From Mya arenaria (Eukaryota; Mollusca; Bivalvia; Myida; Myidae), in contig NC_069123.1 in NCBI RefSeq assembly GCF_026914265.1, positions 48,554,949-48,618,948 on the forward strand: 64,000 nucleotides of DNA. Direction: 5' to 3'. The notes below the pieces were generated by a model. It saw nothing but the letters and a program-made list of their open reading frames with translations, searched no databases and was not told the origin of the DNA. The translations under genes were made by a program, and so were the position numbers. Positions 33,181 through 47,127 of the stretch are shown piece after piece. The stretch's first letter is position 1. Each line of letters begins with the position of its first letter.

Positions 33181-35303
33181 GAAATAAAACACACAGACGT
33201 GACTTTATGTCAACGATGCATGTTACTGTAAAGTCCTATTTATTTGTCTGGTAAAAATTTGTGTATTTTTCGGAACATTTTTGTGACCATTTCAATATAT
33301 GTTTAACAAACATGAACAAAAATAGAAATTATCACAGATTAAATTGTCAAATGATATCTACAAATCCCCTCTAACAGAATCGTGACAAATAGGTCTGCAT
33401 TAAAATTAACACAAAACAGCACCATGACCTGGAACATCAAAACATATTTGGTTGTTAATGTTTTTCAGTCCACACAAGGGGCATTACTTAAATGTCAAGG
33501 TAAAGTTTGGGCAGTCCCTGCCAGGATCCCTATGACTGTTGAATTGATATCCTTTGTCTGATTCAAACTAAGTAATGACTTTACCACCACTTGTTTCAAA
33601 AGAAATCCCAAGCTTAGTTTCACATAAGCTACTTACACACAAATCAATGCTATTCACTTTTCATCAATCCTCTACATTAATGCATTGGGCAGAAAACCGT
33701 TTTTTCCTAACAGTGACCTTGACCTATCCCCCCAAAAAGCAAGCTGGCTCTCACATGAAGGCAACCTAAACATTAGTTTATTCTGTCAATGTATCATCAA
33801 TTTACGGTTTGGGAGGAAACCATTTTTCTATTTTTTAATAAGTAACAGTAAACCTTGACTCATCCCTCTCAAAAAGCAATCCCAAGCTAGTTACTACATA
33901 TAAGCTACCACACACAAAATCAATCTAACCTAACTCCTAACCATGCTTATATATGAAGTAAGTGGACCTTGACTAGCTAGCTAGTCTCACATATTAAAAG
34001 CTACCTAACATACCAAACTTTTATTGCTTATTAGGTTATTGGCTGAAACCATCTTCTATATTTAGTCACAGTGACCATGACCCCGCCCCTCAAAAGCAAC
34101 ATGAAGCTACTACCAACCAACTTTATAATCACTATTCCATCTATTATACTTAAGTAATTGAGCCAGAAACATTTTTTTCTATTTAAGTAACCCCCCCCCC
34201 GTGACCCCTTTGCCCAAATCCCCATTACTATCCATCAATTGTTACTTCAGTTATTGGAGGAAACCTTTTTTTTTTTTTATTTACAGGACCTTGACCTTGA
34301 CAATCGGCCCCCTCAAAAGCATTCCAAAGCTAGTTCATTACATATGCGACTTCCCACAAACTTTTATCCCACTATAAACTGATTCTAAATGGAATTTATG
34401 TAGTCAGAAACAATTTCTATCTTAAGTACCACCAGTGACCTTGACTATGACCCCCTTAAAAGCAGACACAAAGCTATCTCTTTCCTCCATAAGCTACCTA
34501 CACGCAAACTTTCATAACTATCCATCAATTCTTCCTCAAGTTATTAAGCTGAAAGACTTTTTCTGTTTTTAGTGATCTTGATCCTGACCACACACCCTCA
34601 AAAGGCGACCAAAGTAGCTCTTCCCATAACCACATACACACAACAATCATTATTATCCACACATCCATACATAAGTTGGACAAAAAACTCATTTATTTTT
34701 ATTTTTGATAAACATTCAATGCTAAGTACATGATCACCGCCAACATCGGAAAGCATCCAAACCTAGCTCTTCACATAACACAACAACCTTCATAAATGTC
34801 CATCAATGCTTGTCATTTGCAGATATCAATTTTTGACGCCCTGCCCGGCCAACAACAGGCCCATTCTAATAGCTGGTATGTGAAAAAACTGTTTAAAAGA
34901 TAGACAGAAGGACAGAAACACAAAACCATATCCACCTCCCTGAAAGGAGTGGATAACAAGGCTTTTTGCCATGAGCTATGACTCTTTTCTATATTAACAG
35001 ACAAACGAACAAAAATTCAAATGTTGTGAATAAAATCAAACAACGTAATTTTCTCACTTACATTTCCATCGTTCTGGACGCCGGCAACAGCAATGTGAAA
35101 GTCATTTAGGTGTACCATGGCCAACCCCCCTTGGCAACCATGCACTGTGTGGGACAGACCTGCCTTTGAGTGATAGTCCGAACCCCATGACACTGTAGTT
35201 AGCTGGCCGCCAGACCCTAGAACACGAGTTACATATCAGATTTGAACCAGTATGACAATATAGAATTTAATATTTAAAGTAATACATTCCCTATTCTTTT
35301 AAA

Positions 35304-35650
35304 AGCGGCACTCTCCACAGATAGAACGTTTAGAAAGCTCTTTTAGTTTTTGCCTGGAACGAGCCAATTTTTGCGAAATCCAGGGAAAACAGTTATATAA
35401 GACGTTTTTAAAAAAATTATAGGCTTGCAGGATTTTTAAATTTAAGTGCAAAAATTGATGTTTTTATGCATTTTTCATAAACAATTAATTTTCGAACGGA
35501 AATATGAAAATCTGCTAACTGACTTTCGTCAGCTGTCTTACATCATGGTTTGCAGATATTTACGCAAAAATGCTCTTTCCAAGACCCCCCCCCCCCCCCA
35601 CAAAATAAACAAAGTTGGTAAAAATGGTAAATCTGTGAGAGTGCAGACTA
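35304..35650. mobile_element. Copy B of the 'gcactctcacagat' MITE
   Basis: Counterpart of 11907-12233. It carries an inserted run of about 17 C near 35586 that is absent from copies A and C. Confidence 0.65.
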
Positions 35651-36375
35651 TTTTAACGCATATTATTGAGAAAACAATGGTACACACAGAACACAACCAC
35701 TCACTGTTTTGTGCCACAATGAGGGCTTAACTCAACAATGATCAAATCATGGATTATGAACCTTTGCTACACATTTACATATGGTCATTAGTAACATGTT
35801 GTACACAAACGGGTTTCATATGATTTCAGCTTTTCTGCTTGAAGGGTTTTTGAGGTATGAACGTTTTTGTATCACTTCCACAGCAGACGACACCAGGATA
35901 AAACATTAGATGACTAGGAGCATATAAAATTACTAGAAATCGACGCGCTTGAACCTTTCCTACAGATGTGCATTATTGTCAGATAGTAACATTTGATACT
36001 AAGTTCATATAAAATGTCATGAGCAGTCCATTGAGTTATGACCAAACTTTCAAAGGGCATACATTCAACAATAAGTATTGCCTGGGCCTTGCCTACACAT
36101 TGTGTGTTTTGTCAGAGGTTACATTTGTACAAAGTTTCATATATGAATATCAGTTTTTTAGTTACAGCCATAGTTTAAATTTTTGCTTGCCGACGCAACA
36201 ACAAAGCCATGACAATACCATTACTTTTTCATTAAAAAAACCCCCAGAAAACTAATAAAAAATGGTAATTTCAAGGAGTTTATATTATATTTATCAGAAG
36301 AAAAGGTAAAAAAGATTGAAATAAACCCAAAGTAACCACATTCTCTTGTTTTATAAATAGTGTCCCTTATGCACA

Positions 36376-37690
36376 GCAAACAAGAGCTGTCACAGAGACA
36401 GCGCGCGACTATTCCGCCGCCTTTTCAGTGTAAGATTGAAAAGTTTTGGGGAAAACATGCCATAGGATCACTGTAGATTAGGATTTCAATGCAAATAACA
36501 TGAGAAATGTGCGGAGATATAACATAAATATGGTTTACATGCAAAATTTTAACCAGCAATTTTAAGTGTAATAATAAAGGGCCATTATTTGCAAAAACAC
36601 AGTTATCTTACTTGATTATTCAATTAGGTTGGGTGGTTGAATACCATTGTATAAAGTCTCAATGCGAATACATCAAGTAGTTGCTGAGATATGATCTTTT
36701 GTGTGTAAATGCAAGACCCTTTAACCAGAATTTCTAAATCGCATAATAAAGGGGCACAAAAATTATATAATAGAAAGATAGGGTTCTCTTACTTGATGTA
36801 AATAAGAAGGTTCAAGCGTTGGGCCTGTGTGTAAAGTTCAATGGCAATACATGATGTATTTTGCTAAGCATGACTAAAAGTGGTTACATGCAAAACCTTA
36901 ACAGAATTTCTATGTTGAAGAAAAACTAAAAAAGGGGCCATTATTTTGAATTTATGCAAAACAGAGTATCTTATCTTGGTATTAAGTAGATTGTATGGTT
37001 GAGTACCAGTTTATAAATCTCAAGCAATTCATCCAGTGCTGCTGAGATATCAACCTATGTGTGCTTACATGCAAAAACTTAACCCAGAATTTTGAGTCGA
37101 ATAATAAAGGGCAATTATTTGCATTAAATGCAAACTAGAGTTATCTAACTTGGTTAATTAAGTAGGTTGGATGGTTGAGTACCATTGTACTAGTGTCAAT
37201 GCAATTACTCAAGTAGTTGCTGCAGATATAACTATGTGTGCTTGCACACAAAACCTTAACCAGAAATTTAGTAAGTCAAAATAATAAAGCGCCTATTATT
37301 TGCATTAAATGCAAAATAGAGTTATCTACTGGTTTAATTAAGTAGGTTGGATGGTGAATACCATTGTATCAAGTCTAAAGCAATACCCTCAAGTACGTTG
37401 CTGAGATATTAAACCTATGTGTGTTGCACGCAAAAACCTGAACCAGAATTTTCTAATTCAAATAATAAATGGCCCAATTTGCATTAAAATGCAAAACTTA
37501 AGTTATCTACCTGGGTTTATTGAGTAGGGGTTGGGATGTTGAGTACCACTGTATCAAGTCCTCAATGCCAATACTCAAGTAGTTGTGAGAATTAACCTAT
37601 GTGTGCTTGCACGCAAAATCTAACCAAGGGACGCCAACGCAGACGCCTACGCCTTGGGTGACCTTATTCGTCGAAATAGTAGAAAGCAAA
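36376..37690. mobile_element. Copy B of the 178 bp tandem-core element
   Basis: Counterpart of 12945-14245 with the same unit order. The 12 bp inverted ends are damaged by indels. Confidence 0.65.
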
Positions 37691-40050
37691 TAAAAGATTC
37701 TCCTCTAAAATTCTGTAATTTATATATCAGTTCTTACCAAAGCCGGAACTTATGTCAGCAGAAGCATTTCTGAAACAGTGCAATCACAGGTTGGAGGGCT
37801 GACCCCAACTTTAGGTGGGGAAAATCTTGGGACTCTGTGCATTTCCCAGGAGTCATCAGTCTGGCTGTATAATACAGTGTCATGGTGCCTATAACAATGG
37901 AGGAAAATGAATATGTATCAGCATGAAAATATGGTTTAACCAATAACAAATATTTCATCACAGATTTAGAGAAGTGACTATATATTCATTTATGGACATT
38001 ATCATTGCAGGCTTTCGTGACTCTCACCTCATTCCCTGCAACATACATGACTGGTAAACCCTCCCGCCAGCGTGGCAGCACTGGCCCACAATATGGATCT
38101 GTACCTGTGATGGGGCCAGGACTGGGCGGCTTTTGAGGCCCGAGGAGGGGGAACCTATAGCCCCAGAACTGTACAGTAATTCAATGCTCCTCACTATCAA
38201 CTACCATCAGCTCATGTATGTGCAGAGTAGACTACAATGTTCATGATAGAGAGAATATCTTATTATTAATTGCAATAGTATGCAAATTCATAATGCATTA
38301 ATGATGTATATGTACACAAAATTGTCGAACCAAATGACAAGGATGAACATTTCTCAAACAATATAACTAAAACTCAAGACTTGTGATTTTATATGAACAT
38401 AACAACTAAAGAATTAACAAAGCTTCACTACATGGTTTTTCTGTGATTTTTCCCAATCATTTGTTGGCTATGTCCCAAGTATGCACATCCTGTAATTAAT
38501 ACAAAGTTCATATTCCAAAATTTTTCAGAATGCAGCCAATGGGGGGGATTACATATTAAAGCTCCAAACCAACAACTACTAGTTACAAAATAAATACATC
38601 CTCTATGATACAATTTGTACATGGGAGAGTTTTGAAAAAAGGATCACACCAATTCACCTAACAATCAAACCGTATTACATTTTCTTACCTGGTGCACTAT
38701 TAGATGATGACCTGCATATCATTAACACACATAAAGCAAAATATCCAAGATCAACTTAATATTGTATTTGTGGACCACTCTAAAATTTTAAAATATTTTT
38801 GTATCTTTTTGTGAATATGAGGCATACAGGCCCTTGGAATTTAAAAAACAGGAATATCTGCCATTTTCAGACAAAAAAACTAAGTACAATATGCATATGC
38901 ATACACAGTTTTTTTGACTGAAAATGGCCATTCACAACAAAGCAAAACCATTACCTTTATAATTTGCAACACACATAAACTTTTGTGGTTTTTATCCCAC
39001 GTACTGGACTGTAATTGTAACTCCATGGCGTAGAGACAGCTTTTCACTAATTTCTGGTTGCTAGCTGAAGGAGAAAAAGAAAAGAAACAAATTAGTATAC
39101 CACAATAATTCAATATATATAATTAAGGCCGTCCACAAATATGATTATTTGTTCATCTTAATTTGGCTGAAAATGTTGAACGAGGTGTGGAATACATTTT
39201 GACAATTGTAATAAAACTGGTCCAGGCCATACATTATATATTTAGAATAAACATGCTCAACAGTTATTGTTATAAGATGTATTGTATTATAATTTTTGTG
39301 TTCAGCATTAATAAAGGAATAATGTCCATGTGCGGGACAGGCTCCGGTTCATGGTTTGGGGTACTATAAAACATAATCGAATTATGTGCGTTTTAACACT
39401 ATTTTTCTGTGAATTCAAACTATATTTTTTAGAAACAACTTTGTGCACCAAATGAAGAGCAATTTGCTTCTTTTACAATGACAACTGTTTTAGGTAAAAA
39501 ATTATGCTGATTTAAAATATCTTGTGAAAAACCAATGTGCAGTTTTTACTAGGATTACAGGTTCACTCAATGATTAATTATTTTAAAACTGTTGATTTTA
39601 TTACTGTTCTCTTTCTGTTAACCTCATCCGATATTTTTTTTTGGTCAAAGACTAATAGTCAATTGTTTTCTGAGTGAACATCACCAGTTTTGGGACAAAA
39701 CGGTACATAAAAAAAAAATGCTAACTGGTTCCTCTTGCATTTTTATAAACCCAGGTTCATTCCCAAATAATGGTAAATCTATGGCACACTTAATAAAACC
39801 ATATCGACAAAATTTATCGGGCATGCACAAAGGTTATAACAATGTATGTGTTCTTATCTAAACAACTTTTAATGTGGTTGAGGTATATGAAATAAAAGGT
39901 TTTTGTTACAAATTCACAGCACTATAAAGGTAAAATATATAAATGTTTTTTCAATTGTGCAGACAGTCTGGAGAGTTAGGGAATCATATTTTAAAAAAAA
40001 TCTGTTATAAGCATATCAATGTTTTGGGAGGTGAGTAATAAAATTTAACA

Positions 40051-40303
40051 GGCTAAAAAAATGATTATATGTTCTGTTTCGGTAACCGACCCTACCATAA
40101 ACAAATGCGCCGGACCCTAACTATTTTTCCTCATTTCTGAGCCAAAAAAAAATATTCGTTAGAGGTAATAGAAGAGTTACTAAGGGCGGATAAAAGCGTA
40201 ATTGGTGACGATCAGGAATTATTGTTTATATGATAAAACAAGTCAGGCAATGACATAATGTAGGGAAGACTGCATGTGCAAACAGTCTGAACTGTACGAC
40301 AGA

Positions 40304-40339
<36 letters not shown>

Positions 40340-40402
40340 ACCTACACTACCTCGAAAATTTGGGAAGGCTACCCTGAACAAACAATATATTTTTTTTTGG
40401 CC
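40051..40402. mobile_element. Copy B of the TCA-flanked MITE
   Basis: Counterpart of 16575-16914. The internal A run is expanded near 40310-40335. Confidence 0.65.
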
Positions 40403-40879
40403 TCATCCTGGATTCTACAAAAAAAGTTACAGTTTTTGGCTAGTTTAGTTAATATATACCTGGGATCCCCAAAAACATTTTTCTCCCAGATATTAACCCT
40501 CACTAGTTGGATTCAACAGAGTTATACTCATACATTGGCCGAACCAAGGAAAATGTTACTGAAAACTGCACGTTTCTAATATTAATGTCATATTCCGACT
40601 TCAGACAATAGGAATGTTTTTAGTTTCAAATAAAATGGTGGCGTATGCTTGGTGGTGACATATGTATGTATAAATTCATATATGTGTTCAAACGTAGTTG
40701 TTCAAGAAACAATTTTATGTAATATTTATTCAAAAGCATATACTGTGTGAAGTACCCTTTCCACCCGACTATGGGTGTTTTCCACGAGGGATTTAAATTA
40801 AGAATCTCTGACTGTGACTTAAATCATTGACAAAAAATCCACTGGAAGGACGGTTGTACTATACAACTAAATAAATCTA

Positions 40880-42073
40880 CCGTATTATATCATGCATAGG
40901 ACGCAAACTTTTTTACCCCAATTATCGTCTTAAAAATTGCCTGCTGTCCTTTATGCTATTAGAATTTCATCTTGTTTTTTTTTCCACGTCCCTTCAGGTC
41001 GAAAATATCGGACGGGGAAGAACGCGGTCATAGTAAGTCCTACTGTACTGCCCGTCAACGAAGAGAACAACTGACATAGGTAAAATCACGCAAGTTAACA
41101 CACGCAGAAAAATATTATTGAATGTTTACTTTTAAAATGATTATGAGAACATAAATTTGAAAACAAACACGAGTGTTTACATTATATTACAAAAGACGCG
41201 ACCAACAAAAAACGATGTGAGTCAGCACTTAAACTGGATTGAGTTTTTATGAACGGCAACGGAAAATCGGATGGAAAGACGGTATTTATCAATTAATGTT
41301 GTTCATGATTTTAGATGTTTCGATATTTTACCAAAACAGTTTGTTGTATGTTACTGTTTTAAAAACTAATAAAGGAATGGCAAACGCAAAGAGCTTTATT
41401 GTCCACTATCAAATCTTTTCAAATGTGCGAGGTGTGAAAAACAACCCGCTGTCTGTCATTAGGAAAAACATAATAGAAACAAACTATTGTGATGGGTAAT
41501 ACAGTATTGTTGTTTGTTCACACTTTACCCGAGGTGCCTTCTGCTGGCAAGGCTTAATTACCGAAACGCAATAAATCTGCTGACATGCTGTAATCTGCCG
41601 CAGCGACAAGCCTTATCAAAACAATCATTAGTTTTGACAATACACAGTTTGCGCAAACGGTTGCAAGTTGACTGTCATTCAGAAAGCATGTCGGGACGAT
41701 GCAACGGTTGCAACGATTGATGTCAGTCAGAAACTAGTCTATTACAGCATTTGTAATAAGTCTTATATTATGCTGTGAATGTTCCAAATGTCAAGACATA
41801 TCATTGTTGTGTACGCTTAATTACCGAAATAAGAAGATAATTTTATCGAAATACCACAAGACACTTATCGAAATATGCCTTATATCCATTTTTGTTTTTT
41901 GTTTTTTTACTTCAATATATGTTATAAATACTTTACCAACCTCAATTTTCGGCTCCGATGTTGCATTTTCCGCCTCTGCGTCCTATACTATGTATTAAGG
42001 GGTTTACCCGTTTTTCGACATTTTTTGCCTGCGTCCTATCTATGATAAGGGTCCTATACATGATATAATACAG
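40880..42073. mobile_element. Copy B of the 1.17 kb TA-flanked transposon
   Basis: Counterpart of 17371-18544. The left end CCGTATTATATCATGCATAG is intact and the interior carries scattered indels. Confidence 0.65.
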
Positions 42074-45000
42074 CACATTTGAAAAAAGGTTATTACATAA
42101 AAAATATTTATTTATGAAATATTGAACAGTCTCATGATGTTTAGTAGTCCAAATAATTGTATGTTGGCAGAAAAATTTTTTTTTACAATTTTTGATATGG
42201 TAATTCTTCAATCAAGTATAAATTGTTTAGTACGAAAAAGTGGGGTAGTTATTCGACGGGACTCTGGGTTAAAGCATATTGCATCTATAAAATATCATAA
42301 AAACAATGTAATATTACCAGATAATGTGAGTTTTTTTATATTAGTTCCGTACACAAAAATATATATCCAACGAATCTTATGATTTTGACGGGGTTTCTTC
42401 ATCTTCAGTTCTGTCAAAACATAACGATATATACTATGAGCGGCACCTGCAAGGCTTTCCGTTTCCACAATTTAAAACAATCGGAAACATTTCGGCCATG
42501 GCCGAGTTGTTATGATTGTTAGATAGGTATTTAACGCGCGTATATCTCGAAGCTTGTCAGAAGTGGCCGAGTTATTATGATTTGGGTCGGTTATTCGCTT
42601 GGCATAATTGTTGTCTGTTGCAGTCAACTTTCTCTTTTTTGTATTAGAAAGGTAAATAATGTATTTTAAATGATTAAATGCGTGTTTTGTGCAAATAAAT
42701 AAACTTTTCACTTACATGGTAAAATACGGAAATAAACCTTAATTATCCATTTCAACCATAAACAAAATACTTCACTTAATACAATTTCAATATTTTTCAA
42801 ACACCCCCGGTTTGTGCACAAACCCCGTTTAGGACTTTAGGGTTGGAAAATCCAGTATATAACACGTAAAAAAAAGCGGTCCCTTAACCAGATATAATAG
42901 AAAGGTCGTCAGTTTTCTCACGTATATATGTTGCATGATTTCGTTTTGGTTTGAAACAACTATCGCGTCTTCGGACATCGGCACACCAGCAACAAACAGA
43001 AAACTATAGGTTCGTAACAATTTTACAAAAGGCAGCTTCCATGGGCCAGCCATATTTGTTTACTGAAGAAACTACACAGTATTATTGGACAAAAATACTC
43101 AAAAACCGGTGGACCCGTAAGAACAACAAGCGGCAGTCAGAATCAGAAATGACTTCAACACAAGAGCAAAAGAGGGTATTTTTTTAAATTATTTTACTGC
43201 TAAAACGGCTGCACTGTTAAATTAAAATACGCGATATTAAAATCCAACCAAATAGATCTGAATGATTTTTTTCAAAAATTACATCGGATTTGTACTTCAT
43301 GTTCTGTCATAGAAATATTCCTTCCAGTCAGGTTTACATGTCAGAGCTTGAAACCTAATTATAATATTAATTTACATAGATCGAAAAAATTTAGTTCAGC
43401 AAAATTTAGGATTTAATAAGATAATGATTGAACAAAAATACATGTGAGCTTTTTATATGTCCCTATAAGCCCAAATTGTTTTTGCAATCACCAATCCCCC
43501 CCCCAGGAGTCCGGGGAATAGCGGGGACTTTTCACGGTTTCAAGCCAACCCCGGGTAAAATCCTAGTCCTAGCGAGGGTACGAACAGATGGTAAAATCCC
43601 CATCAAATGTCCCCACACCAGGGACCCTAGGGTAGGCCCATTTAGGCAGCTATATTTTGCGCGAAGACAAAATCACTGCATTTACCGTCACTGCGGGTCC
43701 CCCTGAAAGGTAAAAACACAGCCCATTTCCTCGGAGGCTTATCCCCGGTATATACCCCAGACCTGGGGGGCCTTCTGTTTATAATTGGTTGCAACTGTAG
43801 CCAAGATGACCCAGCCAAAAGTCACAACTGGTATGCCTATCGGTCGAGGGACTAAGAAGATGACTATTAAAGATTTTATGATCAGTAGGTCAAAGGTCAA
43901 TGTAATAGTGACTTTTAGGTTTGAAAATGATAAGTTGTCATTGAAAGCCCAAAAATGGTTTCGCCTCAAGATCTAAAGTAACACTTGCACAGGAATTTAT
44001 ACTTGGTATGGCCTGTTGGTCATGAATAGTAGACAATAACCATATTGATTTTGCAGATATTAGGTCAAAGGTCAAGGTCGCAGTGACATTGAGGTAAAAA
44101 AAACGTTTTTGGCTCAATAACTAAATAATACTTGGGCCAGGATTAGGGCTAAAAGTGACATACTTATCATTTTTAAATCAATAGCCTCATCAGTCGTAAT
44201 GTCTCTCTTTTAAAAGTAAAACAAAGTGAGATAATCATGTCATCAATGTGGCATCAAAATATTAGAGTTACATCCCGTTGACACAAACATTCTGTTTCTT
44301 AGTATAAAAAATATATTTTCAGCTACAGCCTTTGATAAATATGGCTTTTTACATTTAACCTTTTTTCTGGATATTACAGAGCGTTAGTACAATAGTTTAA
44401 AATATATTTGAAAAAAAAATGAGAATGTCATTTCTTACAAACATGTCAAATAAAAATATATGTAGCTTGCGTTAGAAGGTCTAGGGAAGGGCATACAGTA
44501 TGACATGACAGTGTATCATAAAGAATCTGATAAATCATGACATAAAATAATTCAATGTATAATGAAAAAGTTAAGAGGTTTTCAAACGCAAACTATATGT
44601 GAATACATTTTTCGCTACTTGCATCTAAAAATAATTAAAAAATTACGCCAACTTAGAGCCTGCTAAAAAAATCCCCTGATACAACCAAAATCCCCTTTCT
44701 AATTTTCAGCATTTTTGAACAAATCACCCTGAATGGTCTCCAAAATATGGCATGTATGCCACAAATTGATTTTGAAATTTTCAGGCTTTTGAACTGCAGC
44801 ACTTAATACAGGTTTTCCAGTAAATCCTTCCCTTATTTGTAGCTTTTCAGTTTTCAATTTTAAGCATACACACAGTTATTCACATATTAATTTCATGAGA
44901 TCAATTTGAATTTTCGTCTTGCGGAACTTAATTACACATGTTCAAGTTGTCACCATTAAACGCATGTTTAATTTATAATTGAAGTATTATTAGTTGAGCC

Positions 45001-47127
45001 ATGCTATCAAGGAATAATTTAATCAGGCTGTTGACTAGTTTGATAGAAGCTATTAATATACTTCAAATTACAATAGCTGTGAACAAGTTTCCTAGATTAA
45101 CCAACCCTATGCTGAAAAAGATCCAGGCCAAAAAAATATTACAAGAATTGAGTCTAGAGCTATGAAAGAACAAACCAATGAAACTTTTTTGCAAGCCATA
45201 TAGCTGAGCTAGAACTTCTGAAGTCGAGTGAAAACCATTATCAAGAATCAGAAGATTTAATGCAAATCCATGGCTGGACCTGGTAACTCGGCCTCTGGGT
45301 CCACCTTAAAAGAAAAGGTGCCAAGCCTACGTTTTTTAGTCAGTTGCGTAAAAAAATGTTCTTTTGTTTGTTTTGTAAGTGTGTGTTTCAATAAGTAGTT
45401 TAAACCTTCAAAGTTTTATACAGAAGATAATTTCGCCACACTGCTCACAATGATGACAATAACATTTCTTTAATAATCAAAATATGCCTAACTACCAGTA
45501 CCCGTATTGAAAAGGATGTAACCCTAACCAAAACCAATTTTATGTTTAGCTGTTTTTCTGAACACCATTAGACAAAACAATGAGTGTTTGAATCTGAATC
45601 CTGTGCTCATGTTTTCGAATACATGTAAGATGAATGTATTTTCAGTAATAAAGAATTTGGAGAAAACAGGGGAGTACTGGGAGAAATCAAGGCCAGATAC
45701 GAGCGGAGGTGTACAACTCCCTGGATGACACTAGCGATTCTAACACCTCTCAGCAATGAGGAACAATATGATAAATGAACTTATAAGGGAATACTTCGAA
45801 TTCAACAAATACAAGTACACTGCTTCGGTTCTTGTGTCAGGTATGTGAAATGTACTGCACATCCTTTTTGTATATTCCCTGCGAACTGAAAGAATAGATA
45901 ATTATTCTATTAAAATGTTCTACAACAAGTATCCTTCTAGGCATCGGAGGGGTTATAAAAGGGCCTAATGGAGCTTGGTTATAATGTTATAAATCATGAA
46001 TTTATAAATATTTAACCTTGCAAATAGCCATAATTATGTCTACATTTGTTACAACAAAATGTAAACTTTTTGATCTAATAATCACTGACTGTACTGTGAA
46101 TTAAATTAGTTCATTTCTCATGACTTACATTTGTGTTGCCATGCAAAGCTGGCCTGATGCATAGGCCAACTACCTGTCAAGCAGTGTCATCTGCTTGTCA
46201 CACTCTTGTTTCTAGGTCATGGTTACTGTGCTTGATATGTCATGGGTCTCCCAATAGGTCACACTTGCAATCGCAGGATTCTGTAGCATTGAAAATTCTC
46301 TCTGTTTCTAGACCGATAACTCAATACTTAAATACGCATTAGACCGGTAAATTAATAGGAACATTCCTTTCAATTCAGAGTATTTCACATGTGTAATTTC
46401 TTTAGAATCAGGTCAGCCTAAACAGCCTTATGACCGGGCATTTCTAGCGAGGAGGTGAATGTGGAAGAGGACAGAAATAGCATCAACGTGTAAGTCACTG
46501 TTCAGTCCACAAGTTAAATTTGGTGTTAATCACATGTTCGTGAATGAAACTATACAAACAAATGCAAAGCATGACTCATATAATTCTTGTTATCACAAGG
46601 GTTCGGTGAAGTATCTGTTTATACCAATTGTCAAGCCTTACTATGGCAATAAGTAGGTTGATTGTATGTTTAAAAAACTGTGATAATTATTATCCACACA
46701 TACGGTAAGTTGAACTCTTACATCCTGGTAACCATTCTTGTGAGAAATGAGGATAATTAAACCAAAGGAAACACTATTAAATATAACACTTATATATTGT
46801 ATGCCTATATATACATCTTATAAGCAGGTCTACTTTTTGTGAAGTCATACTGCAAATTTCGTGTAAACCTTTAACTTTTGCCATGACTCACTATACTATT
46901 AAAACTTGGTTCACATGTTTCCGAGATAATATATTAGCAGAGTATAGCAATGCATTAAAACGTGACTTTATTTAAGGATTTGAATATAATTAACTTGTTT
47001 CATGAATTTTTTCATTATGTTTGCATTTTGCTGACCCGAAAGGGATTTGCTGCTTTGTCTGTCTTAGTGAATCTGTCCAGGCCAAACCAGGGTGTTTTGA
47101 ATTTCAATTGCAGCTTTTTAATTATTA

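Larger units (their letters stand above)
32279..43053 (-). pseudogene. NOL11: NOL11 exons 1-8 in copy B, frames disrupted
   Basis: Approximate exons: 43053-42921, 39064-38955, 38489-38432, 38231-38028, 37889-37739, 35216-35062, 32910-32832, 32459-32279. Each matches copy A with scattered one- or few-base indels that break the frame. Exons 9-16 are absent because the copy starts in intron 8. The indels have the same density as in neighbouring introns, so they most likely reflect sequence error and not a true pseudogene. Confidence 0.75.
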
